From Saccharum officinarum (taxonomy: Eukaryota > Streptophyta > Magnoliopsida > Poales > Poaceae), in assembly GCA_020631735.1 (NCBI GenBank), contig CM036162.1, positions 94,288,401 to 94,352,400 of the forward strand: DNA of 64,000 nt. The letters are read 5' to 3'. This document shows positions 22,064 to 33,080 of this stretch, one piece after another. Each line of letters starts with the position of its first letter. The stretch's first letter is position 1. The position numbers and the translations under genes were made by a program. Under the pieces are notes generated by a model. That model was not told where the DNA came from. It ran no database searches and worked only from the letters and a program-made list of their open reading frames with translations.

Positions 22064-23655
22064 AGAGAGTTTGGTTAAAAAAAGTTACAATGCAACTCAA
22101 TGCGGACTCCATCCCAAATTATACATTCTAACTTTTTGAGAGCCCGGGCTTGATGGTTTTCACTTCTAAAATTTGCCATGTCAATGATTTGGCAAGCCAT
22201 GATGATTTTGGCTAGTATTTAGTTTGCTACCAAAATTTGTCACTCTCACATTTAGCTTGTCAAATCTATGACAATGTTTTTGCCTAACTTTTAGCTTCCC
22301 AAATCTTTGGCATGGCAAATTTTAGATGTCAATCAAACAGGTCCTCAAACTTGAAATTTTTTTTTAACTCTCCAAGAAAGTTGGAATGCCTTATAATTGG
22401 AAATGGTGGGAGTAGTAAATAGGAAGGCTGAGACCCACAAAGATTGAAGTCGTTCCTTCTTTCATCTCGAGCAACAAATGTGACCAGTGATGGTAAAAAA
22501 TGTCTTGCATGCTACCGTTGGGAATAAATCCACGCCCACCTTGCATTGCATGGAGATATTTGAAAGAAGTAAAACTATCTATGGTATGAATTCTGCAGGT
22601 CAGGCATATGAAACGTCCACCTTGGATGTCGATCTGTGGATGAAGTTTCGGCTTCTACATTTGAGTAGTTTTTATCTTCTCGTCTTTGGCTTTCGTGGCG
22701 TTTGAGTAGTAGTCTTCGGGTTATGTATGTCTTTTTAGCCTCAGCTGTTTCTTTTAGTGTGTTATGTTATTATAGGGCGGGAAGCAGCGTTTTGCAGGTT
22801 TCTCTGTGTAGTGGTTTAATTGAGCTTACTAGTTGGGTTGGTTTCTGACCAATTTGGTACAACATTGTTTAACTGAGTGAGTAGTGGCGTGGAATTGTTA
22901 GTTGATCGCTTTTATCGAAATTATGTGATTATGAATTGCTACTTTGGAGTCTTCGATAGCAGTTGCAGCCTTCCCCTCCTCCTACCCTCCCACCCCTTTC
23001 CCTCTTCCTTCCCCTTCTACATCCTCTTCTCTTTGTCCATCGAGTACTATGTGGAGTACACCATGAATTATCATATTTATACTATGTAACATGCCGGATA
23101 TACGTTGGAACATCTCATGGATAGAGTGTTAATAAATAAAAAAAATAAATCATAGAACATCACACCTATAATGTGTGAATATCACATGTATGTCTTGAAA
23201 TAAAAATAATAAAAAGTAAAACATAAAAATAACAATAATTAATGTAAATAAAAATAAGAATAAAAATAAGAAAATCCACACAAATACATATAGGACAAGA
23301 AATAGAAGAAAAGAAAGAGAACAAAAAATAAAACATGAGAAATTAAAAAAAAAATAGTAGAAGATAGATAAAGAATAAAAGCCCAGGAAAAAAGAAAAAT
23401 GAGAAATGAATAGAAGCAAGGAAAGAAAAAAGCAAAGAAAGAAAGAAAAGAATACGGCCCAATAAAAAACAGTAAAAAGAAAAAGGGCCATCCACATCCG
23501 GCCCAATAAAACAGTTGTCTACACATACGGCTCAATAAAGAAATATGCTACGCGCGCATGCGACTGATCAGCGCGCGTTGCTCCAGACCATATTGTAGGT
23601 CTCTTTTGCTTGGGGCCTTGGGGGGCGTGGTTTGTGAAGCAGTGATCCAGAACAT
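22064..23655. other. Intergenic with a degraded MITE and purine-rich stretch
   Basis: At about 22140-22345 a degraded MITE-like block has a TTTGGCAAGCC / TTTGGCATGGCAAATTTT theme. At about 23215-23480 the plus strand is almost entirely purine plus T (AAATAAAAATAAG, AAAGAAAGAAAAG). No gene recognised; the long minus-strand Phe-rich reading frames at 23150-23535 are artefacts of that composition. Confidence 0.45.
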
Positions 23656-24289
23656 TCCCGATAGTTTATCAAACGCAAAGTCTAACGCGCGCTACCCGTC
23701 GCGCTCGGCGCCGAGCGCGTGACACTAGGCCTCGACGGGCCGGCCCAGCAAATTGCGCTCCCCCCTCCCTCCATCCAACCCGCTGCGGAATTCGCTCGCC
23801 GGCCGCCCTCGAGGCACCGACGCCGAGCTTGTTGCCAGGCGAGCGACCCACCCACCCCCGTGCTGGTCAGCCATGTGCTACCACCACCACTGCGCTCGCC
23901 GGCTGCTAGTCATCCTTGCGCCCGTCGGCCACCAGCCCGCTGCTGCACGTGCTATGGGTCCAGGACCGCTGCGTCAGGTGGCAGAAGTGCAGCGCCGCAG
24001 GTGGTCGAGGTTGCCACCCTCTAGCTCGCCTCCACCTCCTCCTCACCGCCCTCCAGCTCGCCTCGGCCGGGCGTATCGGTGCCTCCGCGTGCGGGCATGG
24101 CGGCGGCACGCGGGTTCGCCGCGCTGCCGCCGCCATGCCCGCACGAAGAGGTCCCATTCACAGTTGGAATCATCCTTTGTTCGTCCCATCTCTCAACTTA
24201 TGTGCCAGATTTAGTATCAACATCCATATAGTCAACTGAATCAATACATACTGTTCCAAATTTTGTTTCCTGTCAGGGTTGGAGACTAG

Positions 24290-25110
24290 CTATATGATAT
24301 ATGAAATAAGACTATTTGTGAGCCACTTGTGATGAGATATATGAAATAAGGCTATGAACCATGTGTTTCAAAATAGTTTGTATGTACTGGCAACTTATAT
24401 TATATATGTCGTACTTATTTATGTATTAAGCGTGGAGCAACCTATATATTAACCTTCCAACAAATTATATATAATAGCAAACGTGTAGCAACTTATATAT
24501 TAAACGTGTGGCAACTTATTTCTCAATTTTAGTTTTCATTATTTGTTGTGACTTTCAATTGTATGTCTTCCTAAATCCTACATATTAGTTGGTTGCCTAT
24601 AAGTTGTTACAAAAGGATAGCTATTGCACACACAAGTTGCCACAAAAGAATTTTCCTCCCAGTTTTAGTTTTTAGTCTAGTTTTTTTTATTTCAATTTTC
24701 AGTCTTGTTTTTTTAATGTATTTCAGTTTCTGTTCTTAGTCACCCTTTTTAGATTCGAATGTACTTCTAAACCCCTACATATTAGTTGTATAATAACTTA
24801 TTTCATTTTTTTCTCAATTATTTGTTTTGTTTTCTAGTTGTTAATTTCTTTTTTAGTTACTGATAATTTCAGTTTCAATTTTTTTCACTGATTTGTACTG
24901 TTGAGCCACTTGTGATGAGATCTATGAAATAAGACTATGATGCATGCGTTTCAAAATATTTTTATGTACTAGCAACTTATGTTATATATGTAGTAGTTAT
25001 TTATGTATTAAGCGTGTAGCAACCTATATATTAACCTTCCAACAAATTATACATGCTAGCAAATGTGTAGCAACCTATGTATTAAGCGTGTAGCAACTTA
25101 TTTGCCAATT
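24290..25110. repeat. Diverged direct duplication
   Basis: The block GAGCCACTTGTGATGAGAT...TATTAAGCGTG.AGCAACCTATATATTAACC at about 24318-24500 recurs at about 24903-25080 with scattered differences, about 585 bp apart. The following TTTCAGTTTTCAGTC-rich segments also recur. Confidence 0.7.
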
Positions 25111-25421
25111 TCAGTTTTCATTATTTGTTTTCACTTTCAATTCTAGTTTATTGTACTTTCTTTTTTAGTTTTCTTTGGATTTTTTATTGTGTCTACTTTA
25201 GTTTTCATCGTCTATTCGTCAATTTTATTTTTTTGTCAATTTGCCTCACCTACAATGTATAAGTTGCATATTTTTAGGTTCTCATTCTTTTTTCAGTGTT
25301 TTTTAGTTTCAGTTTTCAGTCTTGTTTTTTTATTTTTTTATTTTAGTTTTCAGTCACCTCTTAGGTTCGAATGTCTTCCTAAATCCTGCATATTAGTTGC
25401 CTCACCTACAATATATAAGTT

Positions 25422-25645
25422 GGACATGTTTAGTTTCCAATTTTTTTGGAAAAGCACTGTAGCACTTTTGTTTGTATTTGAAAAACTTTGTCCAATCATA
25501 AAGATTCATCTCGACATTTACAGACAAACTGTGCAATTAGTTATTTTTTTACCTACATTTAATGCTCCATACATATGCCGGCATATGCGATGTGACGAGG
25601 AATCTTGAAAACTTTTTTGCATTTTGGAGTGAACTAAACAAGGCC
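25422..25645. mobile_element. MITE of the GGCC...TTTAG family, copy 4
   Basis: Ends GGACATGTTTAGTTTCC and GAACTAAACAAGGCC, with family core (AAGATTCATCTCGACATTTA, GTGCAATTAGTTATTTTT). It is flanked by GTT on both sides (25419-25421 and 25646-25648), consistent with a 3-bp target duplication as in PIF/Harbinger-type elements. Confidence 0.75.
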
Positions 25646-26670
25646 GTTGTCACAAAAGACTAACCACTGCATGCATAAGTTGCCACAAATTATGTCATCT
25701 ATTAGTTTGCAGCAAATCATGTTTCCTGATTTTTGTAATAAATGCCCCCAGTTGGAGCTCTTTTCTCGAGGCAAGATACGTTTGCTGGATTTTGTGGTTG
25801 TCAATTTCAGTTTTTTTTTATAATTTTAGTTTTAGTGTTATTTTTTTCATTGTGTCTACTTTAGTTTTCATTTTCTATTTGTCAATTTCAGTTAAATTTT
25901 TTATTTGTCAATTTTAGTTTTAGTTCACAGCAAGTCATGTTTCCTGAATTTTGTAATAAATGCTACTGTTGGCAGCAAGTCATGTTTCCTAGCTTTTGTT
26001 TTTCATTTTGCCTACTTTACTTTTTTTGTTTTTTTTTCAATTTCATTTTTATTTTCTGGTAATTTCAGTTTTAGAGTTGTTAATTTCAGTCAGTTTCTGG
26101 TTATTCTTTTTTCAGTTTTATGTTTCATTTCTACATTCATGTGTTTTAGTGTTAAGAGGAGCAACCAATCTGCGGGAAGGAGAAGCAAATAGGTGGAGAG
26201 GAGCAGATTTGGATTGATGGAATGGGGGTGGCTGCCGGCAGATTCGAGCGGAAAGGAGGAGCAGATTTGAGCTAAGTTAGCAAGTTATGCAATACTTATT
26301 TTAATAATTTGCCCCCACGGTTATAAACTTTAGTATATTTTTGAATAGCAACTTTAATATTACATGGTAGTAATTCTTTTTTTTTGCTCTGAGCTTGTGT
26401 ATACTATGTGACAAATTAAGTATATTTTTTTTTGTAGTAGCAACTTTAGTATTACATGTCAGTAACCTTTTTTTTATAAATCTGCTAGCACGTTTACACA
26501 TAAATTGCTATTAGAATAAAATTCATCGAAATATATGCAAGTGAGGTATAGTTTTGTTCGTCTCATCACGTAGAACACAACGGTGTAGACGGAATTGAAA
26601 ACGTATACAAATTCGAAAGTTATACCAATTGTAAGAAAAATGTTTTGGTTTTTTGGTTTACTGTTAGCCT

Positions 26671-26812
26671 GACGTCAGGCTGGTCGGAACGGCATGGGGC
26701 TGGGGTCACGCACGAGTGGGTAGCGGCGTGAGGCTGGGGTTGGCGTCAGGCTGGTCGGAACGGCATTGGGCTGGGTCACGCACGAGGGGCTGGGGCCGCG
26801 CGCTACCGTACA
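26671..26812. repeat. Tandem duplication, 71-bp unit, two copies
   Basis: CGTCAGGCTGGTCGGAACGG followed by GGGCTGGG and GTCACGCACGAG occurs twice with an offset of 71 bases and a few differences. Confidence 0.8.
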
Positions 26813-26847
26813 GCGCGACGGGTCGCGGCTTATCTGCGTTATCAAAA

Positions 26848-26876
26848 GGGGGGGGGGGGGGGGGGGGGGGGGGGGG
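26848..26876. repeat. Run of 29 G
   Basis: Uninterrupted homopolymer. It lies at the right border of the candidate Mutator-like element. It may be real or a sequencing or assembly artefact. Confidence 0.85.
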
Positions 26877-26890
26877 AATCCCGATAGTTT

Positions 26891-27328
26891 GGGTCTCTTT
26901 GGTTAACGACCTGCTAACTGCCAGGCAACGATTTTGGTCACAGGACGATCAAAATCAATATGACTTGAATTGTTGCCTACACGTTCGACCTCACCTTTGG
27001 GTGAAACAAACAGTTCCTACGTACGTGAGCAAGACGCTTCGAGAGCCCGTGGTGCATCACACTGAGAGTGCGTGTGCAGGTAAAGCGCAGGCACCCAGGT
27101 CCCAGACTTGCAAAGCTGTACCACGCCATGCGCTGCTCGTGACTCCTGACGGTCGTCATTCCCACAAAGCTCCATCCGTCCCGTGCCCCGGACACGACGC
27201 AACGCAGGGTTCCCCCGGCCGTCATCCCGTGGTCGATCGGCCGAGCGCCACGCCTCGGCACTCGGCAGGCATCGCGTCATCTTCTCATCTCGGCCTCATC
27301 TGACCGCACTTAACAGAACTTGCCCACT
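26891..27328. other. Intergenic, no gene recognised
   Basis: Sequence between the candidate Mutator-like element and the broken Copia element. Reading frames of about 90-190 codons are present on both strands but none resembles a known protein. Confidence 0.4.
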
Positions 27329-27499
27329 GTCAGCGGATCAGCCTCGCCAACAGCTAGAGATGTCCGAGTCCTCAGCGTCTGCAATCTCCAGGGAACGTCT
27401 TCAACGTGTATTTCTTGCAGCGCCCGTCGATCCGCAGAGCGCGCTCCGCACGCCGCACGCACGCCCGGTCACCGCGGCGCCCACGCTCCCGCTTAGAGC

Positions 27500-28330
27500 A
27501 CTAGTCCGTTCTTGCTCATTCTTGCTCTTCATGCCGTCCGGGCAAACATGCTCGTCTTCCTTTTTCAGATTCAGCAACTCAGACTTTTTTCCCTTTTCAA
27601 ATTGTTCATTCAGACGTCTGGACGTCACCAGTTTACAGTCATTCTGGTTATAAATATTACATTGTGTTTTTGGATGATTATACTCATTATCTCTGGACAA
27701 TTCCGCTTCGTAATAAGTCTGATGCTCTTCCTACCGTACGTGCTTTCATCTCCTACGTACACACCCAATTTCATCTTCCCATTCTCGCCTTTCAGACTGA
27801 CAATGGCAGGGAGTACGATTCCACCGCCATGCGTCTTCTCCTTTCCTCTCTTGGCACACAACTGCGCCTCTCGTGCCCATATACATCGCAACAAAATGGG
27901 AAAGCCAAGCGGGTACTCCGAACTATTAACAATTATGTGTGTACTATGATGATTCACAGTGCAGCTCCATTGGCGTTTTGGGCGGAGGCGCTAGCTACCG
28001 CGACATATCTCATCAACCGTCGGCCATGTCGCGCCACTGGTACCACGACGCTATATGCGATGCTTTTCAGCATCTCGCCCTCTTATACCAAACTTCACGT
28101 CTTCGGGTGCCAGTACTTCCCCAACTTGATTGCCACCTCCGCCCACAAGCTTGCCGCTCGATCCACTATGTGCGTCTTCATCGGGTACCCGACAGATCAC
28201 CGCGGCTATCGCTGCTACGACATCAAAACGGGCCGGGTGATCACATCGAGGCACGTTGTCTTCGACGAGTTGGTGTTCCCCTTCCGCAACGCCTCCACGA
28301 CTGCGCCTAGACCGGAGGACGGCACTCCTC
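27500..28330 (+). pseudogene. Copia integrase remnant
   Basis: The frame reads GKHARLPF, then LDDYTHYLWTIPLRNKSDA, FQTDNGREY, YTSQQNGKAKRVLR, and HVFGCQYFP..., the order of a Copia integrase core. Two catalytic Asp residues are present (LDDY and TDNG), but the position that is normally the catalytic Glu (NGxAER) is Lys here (NGKAKR). The open stretch from 27664 to 28443 gives 259 residues; similarity starts upstream of its first Met, in the frame after the 5' deletion junction. After about 28320 the frame decays into Arg/Pro-rich sequence. Enzymatically dead by these signs. Confidence 0.85.
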
Positions 28331-28739
28331 CATCGACGCGCGGCGATCGGGACCGTGCACGACATCGAACTCCATTGCCGCCGCCACAACGACCGGTACC
28401 TGTTCTACTGCGCCACACCCCACAAGGACGCGAAGCGCGATGACACACGGCCTCTCCACCGCCATCGATGCCGTCCACCACGAACCCGGTCGTGTCCAGC
28501 GACATGTCGAGTTCACCCACGTCGCCCACGTCGAGCTCGACTGCGGCGTCTACATCGAGCTCTCCCGTGTTGCCCACTGCCACACCTTCCCTGCACGACG
28601 CAGCCGTGCCCGGACATCCAATGATCACGCGCACACAAAGCCGGCATCTATAAGCCGAACCCGAAGTACGCCATGGCGGCCACTGCAGCACCCATCTAGC
28701 CTGTACCACGCAGCATTCGCCAAGCCGTAAAGGACCCCA

Positions 28740-29600
28740 ATTGGTATGCAGCTATGAAGCAAGAATATGATGCGCTGCAGGCCAACAAGACATGGACGCT
28801 AGTTCCCTGTCCATCGGGTGCCCACGTCATCACCGGCAAGTGGGTCTTCAAGCACAAACTGAAGCCCGATGGCACCCTTGAGCGATACAAGGCTCGATGG
28901 GTCGTCCATGGATTCAATCAGCGGCCAGGCATTGACTTTGGCGAGACGTTCTCACCGGTGATCAAACCGGCCACCATCCGCACCGTCCTCACGCTCGTCG
29001 CCACGAACAACTGGTCGGCCCATCAACTTGATGTTTATAATGCTTTTCTTCATGGCAATCTTCGAGAACAGGTGTACAGCCAGCAGCCGACCGGATTTGT
29101 CGATCCATAACACCCCGGTGCCGTCTGTCTCCTGTCGCGCTCTCTGTACGGCCTCCGGCAAGCTCCACGGGCCTGGTTTGATTGCTTCGTCGGCCACGTG
29201 ACATCGCTGGGTTTCATCCAGTCTCGGGCGGACTCATCCTTGTTCATGTACCACCGCGGCGGCGCCACGACGTACCTCCTCCTATACGTGGATGATATGA
29301 TCCTGTCCGCAAGCTCCACGGGCCTGGTTTGATTGCTTCGTCGGCCACGTGACATCGCTGGGTTTCATCCAGTCTCGGGCGGACTCATCCTTATTCATGT
29401 ACCACCGCGGCGGCGCCACGACGTACCTCCTCCTATACGTGGATGATATGATCCTGTCCGCGTCGTCATCGAGCCTCCTCCACCATGTCATTGCATGGCT
29501 TCAGGATGCCTTCACCGTGAAGGACATGGGATCTGTGCGCCACTTCCTCGGCATCAGCGTCCACCGGAATCGAGATGGCTTCTTCTTGTCCCAAGCATAG
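28740..29600 (+). pseudogene. Copia reverse transcriptase remnant
   Basis: The frame from 28754 reads MKQEYDALQANKTWTLVPCP, TGKWVFKHKLKPDGTLERYK, ARWVVHGFNQRPGIDFGETF and HQLDVYNAFLHGNL, standard Copia RT motifs. A TAA stop follows GFVDP at 29110. The next segment (SLYGLRQAPRAWFD, then LLLYVDDMILSAS with the YVDD active site) is disrupted by a 151-bp tandem duplication that shifts the frame. The second copy restores an open stretch to a stop at 29600 after FFLSQA. Not functional. Confidence 0.88.
29159..29460. repeat. 151-bp direct tandem duplication inside the RT
   Basis: Units 29159-29309 and 29310-29460 are nearly identical; I see a single difference (CCTTGTTC against CCTTATTC). The unit spans the segment from AAGCTCCACGGGCC to the end of the YVDD-coding region. 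Its length is not a multiple of three. Confidence 0.92.
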
Positions 29601-29630
29601 TACGCCGACGAGCTTCTTGAGCGAGCTGGG

Positions 29631-30396
29631 ATGTCCAACTATAATCCCGTCGCTACCCCGGCGGACACCAAACTGAAGACCTCCACCGCCGACGGTAAGA
29701 TCATCAACGACGCCACATCATACCGGAGCATCACCGGCGCACTGCAATATCTGACGATCACACGTCCTAATATTGCGTACGCAGTGCAACAGGTCTGTCT
29801 CCATACGCATGCGCCACGGGACGTGCATCAGACCATGTTGAAGCGGATCCTGAGGTACATCAAAGGGACGGTCAGCCTCGGCGTTCAGCTGCGCACCGCC
29901 ACAAACCCAACGATCATCGCGTACTCGGACGCGGACTGGGCCGGATGCCCAGACACAAGGTGTTCTACATCAGGTTTTTGCGTCTTCTTCGGCAACTCCC
30001 TCATCTCGTGGTCATCCAAACAACAGAACACTGTGTCACGGTCCAGTGCCGAGGCTGAGTACCGCACCATCGCCAACGCTGTCTCCGAGTGCTCATGGCT
30101 TTGGCACCTCCTTGGCGAGGTCCTGTGCAAGGTGCCCACGGCGACGATTGCCTTCTGCGACAACATATCTTCCGTGTACATGTCCTGGAACCCCGTACAT
30201 CATCGGCGAACCAAGCATATCGAGCTCGATATTCATTTTGTCCGAGAGAAGGTCGCCATTGGAGAGCTCCGGATCACGGACGTTCCCAGTGCGCGCCAGC
30301 TAGCTGATGTGTTCACCAAGGGTCTCCCTTCAACGTTGTTCACAGATTTCAGATACAGTCTCTCTGTTACGGCAGCCAACGTTGAGACTACAGAGG
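29631..30396 (+). pseudogene. Copia RNase H remnant
   Basis: An open stretch from 29631 reads ITGALQYLTITRPNIAYAVQ, then YSDADWAGCPDTRCSTSGFC, SWSSKQQNTVSRSSAEAEYR and VFTKGLPSTLF, the hallmark Copia RNase H region, and runs into the 3' LTR. This part is the best preserved of the element. It lacks its own start and depends on the broken upstream frame, so no functional protein is expected. Confidence 0.88.
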
Positions 30397-30714
30397 TGTC
30401 AACGGATCAGCCTCGCCAACAGCTAGAGATGTCCGAGTCTTCAGCGTCTGCAATCTCCTGGGAACGTCTTCAACGTGTATATCTTGCAACGCCCGTCGAT
30501 CCGTAGAGCGCGCTCCGCATGCTGCACGCGCGCCCGGTCACTACAGCACCCACGCTCCCGCTTAGAGCGCTAGTCCGTTTGCGCATGCACAGGCATGGCC
30601 AAAGGCCACCAATTGTACTCTATATATGTATACATACTATTTGTATATAAACATCATTAGGACATAGATCTAGTGGGGTACATTTGTATTTCGAGTATGC
30701 ATGAAGATCCTAAT
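30397..30714 (+). repeat. 3' LTR of the broken Copia element (end approximate)
   Basis: Starts TGTCAACGGATCAGCC directly after a GACTACAGAGG purine-rich tract. Its first 180 bases match the 5' LTR fragment at 27329-27508. TATATATGTATACATAC near 30621 may be its TATA region. The end near CCTAATACA is a guess from the TG...CA rule. Confidence 0.65.
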
Positions 30715-30893
30715 ACATGATCTACTAACCGAGAGAGATAGAGAGGGTGAAGTGAGGAGCGCGGACCATCCGAGGGAAGTGTGGGAGCGGTGGTGTTGGA
30801 GCTCGATCCGGTCGCCATCACGAGCGTTGGTGGCGGCTGTGCACGGACAACGACGGTTGGGGAAGAAGGCGATGCAGTGGAGACCGTGGCGGC

Positions 30894-32801
30894 TGAAATC
30901 CCTAGTTTGGTTTTGGCTAATTGATGAAACCTAGGACTAACCTTTGTATCTAAGTGGATGATTTAGATAAAGGTGGTCATTGCATATGAGACATGACATT
31001 GACTCATGTGACGAAGATGGTGAAGACCAAGATGAGGCTTGGCTCGATGGACCGGTTGTGAAGGTGAAGGACAAGTCGAGGCTTCGAAGCGAAGGACCAT
31101 GCGATGGTGAAGCTTGAGCAAGACTTAGTGCCGACGGACCGATGCAACGGTAAAGAGCAAGTGAAGTCAAGGTCGATGGATCAAGACGGTCATGTGATGA
31201 TATGAAGTGGATCATATCATTTGGAGAAACAAAATGGGCTCAAGGCAAAGGTATAACCATAGGGCCATTTTGTTTTACACTCAAGACACCATAGAGGGTG
31301 TGAGTGGTTTAGGGTCGATAGCCGAACTATTAAGAGGGGAAGTCTTATCGGTTATTCGACGCATGGGTGCCACTAGGTGAATTCATGAAGTGCATTGCAT
31401 GTAGGGCCTAGTGAGCTAATTGGAAAACCTTTGAAAATGATTGAGAAAAAGCTAACACACAAGCACATGGAGATGTACACTTGATGGTGTTGGCACATTT
31501 GCAAAGGTGGCGTTGGTCGCGCTGTGGTTTGCGGGTAGAGAGGGGTTTAGGTTCCTCTCTCCCTCCCGCCGAGCTTGCGAGCGCGGGATTCAGGCGATTT
31601 CGGGGAAATGAAATGCCTATTTTCCACTATGCCGGAAGTTGGAAAAGAAACGGAAGCGAACGGAGGTCACAGAGGTGACCGGACGCTGCACCGGACGCGG
31701 TCACGGTATGACCGGACGCGTCCGGTCAATACAGCGCATCAGCCAGGCGTGCGGGCTAGGGTTTGCAACCGGCGCGTCCGGTCACTCGCAGGACCAGCGC
31801 GTCCGGTCAGGCACCCTGAGGAACCGTGCGTGGCGAAGGAATGAGCGGACGCGCGGCGCGTCCGGTCACACGCGATCGGACGTGTCCGATCGTTGAAGGA
31901 GCTTACTGGACTCCGACCGGACGCTGGCACTGTCGCGTCCGGTCGTTGCGAGGAGTGCGTCCGGTCATGGTGTCGCGGGCGCGCGGTACTGTGCGATCGG
32001 CGCGTCCGGTCGTTGCGAGCAGCGCGTCCGGTCATGATGTCGCAGGCGCGTGGTGCTGTGCGATCGGCGCGTCCGGTCATTGCGTTTGACCGTTGGCGCG
32101 CAGTGACCGTTGGAGGATCTGGCGGTCGCATTTGAATCTGAGGAACACGTGGACGACGCAGGGCGACCGGACGCGGTTGAGCGCGTCCGGTCAGTTTTGA
32201 CCGGCGCGTCCGGTCGTCCCGAAAAAACGGTCAGCGGAGTAGCAACGGCTCTATTTGGATGTGATGCTTATAAATACTCGTTGGCCGGCCCTTGGGGAGG
32301 CCTCTTGGCATTTCTAACACTCTTGTGCATCCTTTGAGCTAGAGCTACTCAAACGTAGCTTGTCGGTGCACAAGTGAACACCGGGTGAACAAAAATACTG
32401 TGTCTCTTGTCTCCCGATGATTGGTCTACATATTGTGTTGTTGTCAATATTAATTGATTGTATATCATCTTGGTGATTGGCAACATCTTCACTCCACCGT
32501 CGGTATAAGATTCATAATCCTCTCTCTCGCATTTACTTTTACTAGATTATCTTGTGTAGCTCTAGTGGTAGCCTTTACTAGTTGTTGTTAGCTTGCTCAC
32601 TAGTGTAAGTTAGTGACCTAGCACTTGTGTGAACTAGAGATCATAATCTACTAGACTTGTGGATAGGAGGCTTGCATCACAACCATAGGCTAAGCAAAAC
32701 TCGCTTTACGCCGTTTGCTATTCTAACAAGTTTGCTTAGTGTTTCTTGTAGAATTTTTTATAGGCTATTCACCCCCCCCTCTAGCCATCTAGGACCTTAC
32801 A
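30894..32801 (+). mobile_element. Second SIRE-type solo LTR
   Basis: Starts TGAAATCCCTAGTTTGG and ends AGGACCTTACA, with TATTCACCCCCCCCTCTAGCC just before, as in the solo LTR at 695-2723. Perfect 5-bp target duplication GCGGC at 30889-30893 and 32802-32806. A likely TATA box (TTATAAATACTCG) is at about 32268-32280. It has the same GC-rich ACCGGACGCGTCCGGT-like array (about 31675-32220). No internal region is present. Confidence 0.92.
31675..32220. repeat. GC-rich degenerate repeat array of the second solo LTR
   Basis: Repeated GACCGGACGCGTCCGGTCA-like units separated by spacers, the same motif as at 1360-1870. Confidence 0.85.
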
Positions 32802-33080
32802 GCGGCGCAGTGCAGTGGCGATGACGGCGTGGAGGTGCTTCCCGTCACTACTGCGCTCCCTCACTTAGATCGGACTAGGGTTAGGAACTGTAGGTGGAGA
32901 AAAGTGGCGGCGGCGAACTTCGTCGTGCGTGCCCTGGCTCTCCACCTCTCATTTTTATAGTGCAGTGTGACAGGGACCCTCCAACCATAGTTGGGTTGGA
33001 CGTCCCCGATCAGGGCGTGGGATCAAGTCCAATAAGCCGTTAGACCTGTTAGCGAGGAGATAAAAAACCTAACACTATAC

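Larger units (their letters stand above)
23657..26890. mobile_element. Candidate Mutator-like element, 3.2 kb
   Basis: A 12-bp direct repeat TCCCGATAGTTT borders it (23656-23667 and 26879-26890). Just inside, the left side has AACGCAAAGTC..ACCCGTCGCGCT and the right side, read in reverse, has AACGCAGATAAG..ACCCGTCGCGCT, a diverged terminal inverted repeat of about 40 bp. A GC-rich block (23720-24170) resembles a captured gene piece; the rest is T-rich. An internal diverged direct repeat (about 24290-24590 and 24890-25110) and a nested MITE (25422-25645) are present. No transposase was recognised. The right border is confused by a 29-G run. Superfamily assignment is tentative. Confidence 0.42.
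27329..30714 (+). mobile_element. Broken Copia retrotransposon
   Basis: A partial 5' LTR (27329-about 27508, starting TGTCAGCGGATCAG) matches the start of the 3' LTR (30397, TGTCAACGGATCAG). After the 5' fragment the sequence jumps straight into the end of the GAG-pre-integrase region (GKHARLPF), so the rest of the LTR, the primer site, gag and protease are missing. Integrase, reverse transcriptase and RNase H follow in order on the plus strand, the Copia order. The 3' LTR runs to about 30714 but its exact end and a target duplication could not be fixed. The coding region has stops, frameshifts and a 151-bp duplication, so it is inactive. Confidence 0.85.
30715..33080 (-). mobile_element. LTR-like sequence split by a solo LTR
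   Basis: When the solo LTR at 30894-32801 is removed, the flanks (30715-30893 and 32807-33080) read as one segment with the same layout as the Copia LTRs at 45624 and 51077: GAGAGAGATAGAGAGGG, a GGCGATG...GTGGAGGTGCTTCCCGTC block, ATCGGACTAGGG, CCCGATCAGGGCGTGG and an AACCTAACA end. It is therefore probably a related solo or truncated LTR on the minus strand. The borders and a target duplication were not established. Confidence 0.4.

Noticed and set aside
23150..23535. Minus-strand Phe/Leu-rich frames resembling a membrane protein
   Set aside because: Produced by a purine-rich simple-sequence tract; no start context or splice evidence.
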